Positions 4,967-8,551 of a DNA stretch of 8,551 nucleotides are shown in pieces; the stretch's first letter is position 1, and every line of letters starts with the position of its first letter. Below the pieces are notes generated by a model. That model searched no databases. It saw only the letters and a program-made list of their open reading frames with translations, and was not told where the DNA came from. Location of the stretch: contig JAFGDC010000620.1 of assembly GCA_016932295.1 (NCBI GenBank), forward strand, positions 1 through 8,551, read 5' to 3'. The position numbers were made by a program, and so were the translations under genes. This DNA comes from a candidate division CSSED10-310 bacterium. GTDB taxonomy: Bacteria > CSSED10-310 > JAFGDC01.

Positions 4967-7651
4967 TCAATCGATCGCCCGGTGCTTACCGCCGCCATCC
5001 ACCACTACCGCCTCGATCGCTTCGGCCAACAGGAGGTTGCCGCCAGTGTCGAGATGCACCGCATCGATGAAATAATCCTGCGGCCGCGCCGCCAGCGCCG
5101 GCATGATATCCACCAGCGGGCAGCCCGTTACGCCGCAAAAATCCTGCAGCGTCCGGTCGTATTCCGTCAACGCGTTTTTTCCTTCCGTCAACAGTTCCTT
5201 GCATGGCTCGCGTACGCATACCAGCCGGCAGCCATCCTCCCGGGTCAGCGCCAGGAATGCGGTCAGCTCTCCGCCATACTCCTCGGGAGTAAGCGGCGGG
5301 ACCTCATCCCTGAACTTCCCCAGGAGGGCGGGAATCCGCATGCCAAGACGGGTCTGCAGCATGCCGAACCACCACCGGCGCGCCCATGTGTCCCGCGCTG
5401 TCCCGAGCCGTTCGAAGAGCCGCTTCTGCGACTCGGGATACATCATGCCGGCATTGTTGTAGAGCGAGTCGAGCACTACCACATCCGGCCGGAAATTTCG
5501 CAACACCCCCTCGAACCACAGCCGCGCCTGCAGAATTGTATAGCCCTGAACGCCGCCGTTGATGACCTCCCAGGCACCCGGCTCCCGGCTGTCCAGGCGA
5601 TGATGGAGCAGTGCCGGGAAAGATTCTCCCAGCGCCGACTGTTGCCGGATTCCGGCGGTCGTGGAGCCGCCCAGGCACAGTATCCGGGTCACTTCCGGTT
5701 CGTGAGTGAGGGAATGACAGCGGCCATTGAACGAACCTTCTGTCACATAATCGTTGTCGAACCGCATGCATGGCGCCAGAAACCATTCATATCCGGCCGG
5801 TACCGGCGCTTCCGCGAAGCAATGGTTTCGCGCCAGGTAATAGAGTTGGCGGCCGGGCAGCCAGCAGCGCAGCATGTCCTCAGTGAGACCGATCACGGCG
5901 AGGGAAAGAAGCACAAGTATCACGACCAGTCGGCGGCTGTTATGAATCCCCACAGCCAATCGGATCATTATCACGAACAACAGGAACATGAGCCCCAGTG
6001 GAGAGATCATGCACGTCCATCCGCCTGTCTCCTGAGGTGCCCCCGCAGCCGCCGCCCGTGCCCGCAGCACCAATCCGGCCAGAAACGGCGCCATGGCCGC
6101 CAGCACCAGGGTCAGCTCGGCACCGAAACTTCCGTCCAGCACGGTGGTGAGTGTCACCGCGATCAGTGTCAGGAACAGGAGTAGCGTCAGTATCAATGGG
6201 GCATCCGCGAGATCGAAGCGACCATTGGCATAGTGGATATCCTGCCGAATCGAACCATTCTCGATCACCGCCTCGCCGCGAATCGCCTGAATCCTGATCG
6301 TCGCTTCACAGGCGGGAGATGCCTCGTCCGCAGCCAGTTCGCTCCCCACCCAGACACGCAGGCGTCGCGGTGTCCGCTCCAGCAGTAGTTCCACCTCTTC
6401 ATCCGCGGGTATGATCAAGCCCGATCCGGAGGTTCCCCGATCGATTCGTTCGTGCCAGGTCGAATACAGCCGGCTGGGCAGCCGTGGATCGCTGCTGGCG
6501 AGAAAACCCTGACCGGATCCGTGAGAATCGTCGAAGACGACTGCCACTGCCGAGTCCGCTGCCTGATTCAGACGCAATCGCACTTCCCCCCAGGTGAACG
6601 TGTCGGCAATGAGATGGCTGGTTCCCATGTCCACGGTGAAGGGGCCGGGGAGAGCACGGGTTGCACCTTGTTCGCACATGTTGAGCGGTGCGTGAACGTA
6701 GATCAGCGCCAGGAACCCAAAGCCGGCCGCCACCCCCAGCAGGGCCAGCAGGCGCGGTTTGGCGGTTGGATTGAACGCCTTGTAATGCCGTCCGATCATG
6801 AACGCCAGCCAGGTCTTCAATACCAGGCATGCCAGTCCTGAAAACACCAGCATGGTTTTGGAGGGATGATGCCGGGAGAACGCGCCCAGCAGGTAAAAGA
6901 ATGCCGGGAACCAGGTGAGCCAGTCCAACAGCATCGCATTCCGGAAGGAGAATATGGTGTGTCCGCTCAGGAGCCCGGCGTATGCGACGCTGAAGGCCAG
7001 GATGAGAAGTCCGCCGAGGATGATGAATCGGAGAGTTTCGGGCGCCGTGATGAACCCGCCGCCGAAGTGCTGTGTGTAATGCTTCCGCCCGTCGCCGGCC
7101 GTTACCCCGATCGCGCGCAGGCGCGTGTCGCCGCCAGTCGCCGCCAGTGAGAAGCCGGCACCCATTGATGCATTTCGGGGCGCCGTGCCGATGCTCACGG
7201 AGCCGGTGGTGAACAGCCAGGCATCATCCTGCCCGGACACCGTCACCTCAACCCCGTCAGGTCCGACCGGGACTGCCACCGGCTCGCGATCGTCCAGGGA
7301 ATACACCACCTTGTCGCCACTCGTCATCATCCGCAGGATGTATTCTCCGGTCCCGGCGGATACTTTCAATTCGGCGCCCCGCGCCATGTCCAGTGTCAGC
7401 GCGACGCAATACAGGTCCCACATGCGTGCGTTCTCATTGTCGAACCATATCGTCTGATCCGCCTTGATCGTTGGTGCGCGCAGTACCGAATCGATCTGAA
7501 ACGGGTGTGTCTCTCCATCTTTCAGGATCGAGAAAAGTCCAACGGTGCCGCCCGCGGCGCGACTCGCCGCCAGCAGGAATGATGCCAGGCTTCCCAGCAG
7601 GAATCCGATGCACAGCACTCCGATGATGCCGGCGGAGATGGTCCGTTTCAC
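4967..7651 (-). CDS. polytopic membrane protein with duplicated beta/4-TM modules and C-terminal SGNH/GDSL hydrolase domain
   Basis: 894 residues. Layout: TM1 (about 7-30); beta-rich domain A (31-205); TMs at about 208-230, 241-258, 266-287 and 300-320; beta-rich domain B (321-482); TMs at about 484-505, 511-530, 548-568 and 574-592; SGNH/GDSL domain (about 650-885). In the last, ILCLGGSTTAGI supplies Ser663 (block I), INGGVQGYT the block II Gly, SLYNNAG the block III Asn (732 or 733), and DAVHLD the catalytic Asp863/His866. Nine TMs with N-terminus inside put both beta domains and the hydrolase outside. SGNH enzymes are esterases or acyl transferases/deacetylases; coupling to a membrane partner suggests work on an envelope glycan or lipid, which is inference. 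The GTG start (7651) is chosen for AAAGGAGG seven bases upstream and because the preceding reading frame ends there (GTGA overlap); a frame reaching 8179 lies over the neighbouring gene and is not used. Confidence 0.88.
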   Translation of the reverse strand: MKRTISAGIIGVLCIGFLLGSLASFLLAASRAAGGTVGLFSILKDGETHPFQIDSVLRAPTIKADQTIWFDNENARMWDLYCVALTLDMARGAELKVSAGTGEYILRMMTSGDKVVYSLDDREPVAVPVGPDGVEVTVSGQDDAWLFTTGSVSIGTAPRNASMGAGFSLAATGGDTRLRAIGVTAGDGRKHYTQHFGGGFITAPETLRFIILGGLLILAFSVAYAGLLSGHTIFSFRNAMLLDWLTWFPAFFYLLGAFSRHHPSKTMLVFSGLACLVLKTWLAFMIGRHYKAFNPTAKPRLLALLGVAAGFGFLALIYVHAPLNMCEQGATRALPGPFTVDMGTSHLIADTFTWGEVRLRLNQAADSAVAVVFDDSHGSGQGFLASSDPRLPSRLYSTWHERIDRGTSGSGLIIPADEEVELLLERTPRRLRVWVGSELAADEASPACEATIRIQAIRGEAVIENGSIRQDIHYANGRFDLADAPLILTLLLFLTLIAVTLTTVLDGSFGAELTLVLAAMAPFLAGLVLRARAAAAGAPQETGGWTCMISPLGLMFLLFVIMIRLAVGIHNSRRLVVILVLLSLAVIGLTEDMLRCWLPGRQLYYLARNHCFAEAPVPAGYEWFLAPCMRFDNDYVTEGSFNGRCHSLTHEPEVTRILCLGGSTTAGIRQQSALGESFPALLHHRLDSREPGAWEVINGGVQGYTILQARLWFEGVLRNFRPDVVVLDSLYNNAGMMYPESQKRLFERLGTARDTWARRWWFGMLQTRLGMRIPALLGKFRDEVPPLTPEEYGGELTAFLALTREDGCRLVCVREPCKELLTEGKNALTEYDRTLQDFCGVTGCPLVDIMPALAARPQDYFIDAVHLDTGGNLLLAEAIEAVVVDGGGKHRAID

Positions 7652-8551
7652 CAGGAAACCTCCTTTGTTTCTTGATTCCGGATTTCCGGGCGCTTTCTGA
7701 ACACGGCGGCATGAATCCCGGCGAAGAGTATCCAGAGCGCCGTGACACCGCCGGCGCGCAGCAACGCGCCGGGCAGCGTGAAATCCGGCGCGTGCATGGG
7801 AACCATGCGCTGCAGGTATGCCACGAATCCCGTCATGGGTGTCAGGTGATATCCAAGGTACAGATGCATGGCCAGCGTGCCCGTCGCCAGCGACCATGAC
7901 CAGGCCGGGGAGCGGTTGCCGGGAACCAGCATCTTGACGGCGACCACCACCAGGAGCGGCAGAATGAACAGGAACAGGCGGGCCTTGTCGCGGCCGCCGA
8001 AGAGTGACAGCATGCCGCCGATTGTCAGAACGAGCCATGGCGGCGACAGCAGGAACCGCCAGGCGCGTGAACGGATACGGTAGAGGAACAGCAGGGGAAT
8101 GGCGCCGAGCCCGCTGAGCAATGACAGGGCGATACGTGGATAAAAGCGGCACTGGCCGAGGATTGCCAGTTGCTTCCACACCATCCCGAGGGAATCATAG
8201 TCGCGTGCCGGCGTGATGAAGTACCGGATGAGCAGGAAGGCCGCGACGGATGCTGCCGGGAATGCCGCGGCCAGTGTCAGGTTGGAGACGGGACGCCGAC
8301 CGCGTCGTTCCATCACCATGAGCGCCAGCGCCGGCGCCAGCAGCAGCGCCTGCTCCCGTGCGGTCACAGCGATCGGCAGCAGTACCAGGGCGGGAATGTA
8401 CCAGCCGGACAATCCCAGGTAAAGAATCGCCATCTGGAAAAATCCCATGATGGCATCGGTGTTGCATGGCGAGTAGGCGTTGAACTTGACTGTCCAGAAC
8501 ACTCCCATATAGAGCGCCAGTCCCAGCAATGTTTCGCTCCGATTGAAGCCC
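7648..8551 (-). CDS. polytopic membrane protein, GT-C glycosyltransferase-like (5' end beyond window)
   Basis: About 300 residues visible, open at the right edge (first readable residues GFNRSETLLGL), so the true start is outside. Hydrophobic segments alternate with short basic loops (ERRGRRP, RIRSR, FRKRPEIR), giving roughly seven or eight TM helices and a cytoplasmic-looking basic C-terminus. NAYSPCNTDAIMGFF, the loop TAREQALLLAPAL and FGGRDKARLFLFILPLL resemble recurring features of GT-C-type membrane glycosyltransferases and related polyprenyl-linked envelope proteins; the family itself cannot be fixed, and the catalytic first-loop Asp region, if any, would be upstream. The stop TGA overlaps the GTG start of the SGNH gene, so the two are made together and may act in one envelope-modifying process. 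Confidence 0.75.
   Translation of the reverse strand, partial: GFNRSETLLGLALYMGVFWTVKFNAYSPCNTDAIMGFFQMAILYLGLSGWYIPALVLLPIAVTAREQALLLAPALALMVMERRGRRPVSNLTLAAAFPAASVAAFLLIRYFITPARDYDSLGMVWKQLAILGQCRFYPRIALSLLSGLGAIPLLFLYRIRSRAWRFLLSPPWLVLTIGGMLSLFGGRDKARLFLFILPLLVVVAVKMLVPGNRSPAWSWSLATGTLAMHLYLGYHLTPMTGFVAYLQRMVPMHAPDFTLPGALLRAGGVTALWILFAGIHAAVFRKRPEIRNQETKEVSW

Noticed and set aside
4982..6184. 400-residue open frame on the plus strand
   Set aside because: It is antisense to the SGNH gene and full of His/Gln/Arg/Pro low-complexity runs, typical of the shadow of a GC-rich gene; no motif or ribosome-binding site.
7652..8179. Upstream extension of the SGNH frame to 8179 (176 extra residues)
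   Set aside because: It lies wholly over the coding sequence of the upstream membrane protein in another frame, is Arg/Pro/His-rich and has no ribosome-binding site; GTG 7651 has an excellent one.

Overview
This is a GC-rich bacterial window (roughly 60% G+C by eye) in which every supported gene is on the minus strand, so transcription runs from high to low coordinates. Nearly every start has a strong AAGGAGG-type Shine-Dalgarno sequence. No rRNA, tRNA, phage or transposase gene is present, so the species cannot be named. The mix (exported beta-propeller with a C-terminal Val-Pro/TM/Arg-Arg-Lys tail, large polytopic envelope protein, YtrA-type GntR regulator with an ABC ATPase) suggests an uncultured, environmental, probably diderm bacterium; that is an inference.

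In transcription order, the right end (8551 to 4967) is a two-gene envelope module. The first gene is a polytopic membrane protein cut by the window edge, resembling GT-C type membrane glycosyltransferases. It overlaps by 4 bases (GTGA) an 894-residue membrane protein that ends in an SGNH/GDSL hydrolase domain. The second protein appears to be built from two copies of [beta-rich extracytoplasmic domain + four TM helices] with the hydrolase at the C-terminus. The predicted topology puts both beta domains and the hydrolase on the outer side of the membrane.

Next is a single gene (4867 to 3809) for a protein related to the M29 aminopeptidase / NicX-like fold. It has its own promoter and a very good intrinsic terminator. 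Several residues expected to bind metal in M29 peptidases seem to be replaced. A separate gene (3605 to 1722) encodes a secreted six-Asp-box beta-propeller with a second beta domain and a C-terminal membrane/sorting tail.

After about 820 bases with no convincing gene, the left end (904 to 1) is a compact regulatory operon. It has a promoter overlapped by a near-perfect palindrome, a small possible leader ORF with nested in-frame starts, a YtrA-subfamily GntR repressor, and the start of an ABC transporter ATPase. The genes overlap (ATGA, then 11 or 20 bases), and the pattern is of an autoregulated transporter operon.

The most unusual items are the duplicated-module SGNH protein with its coupled membrane partner, the M29-like protein with altered metal-site residues, and the leader ORF with nested ribosome-binding sites under the GntR operator.
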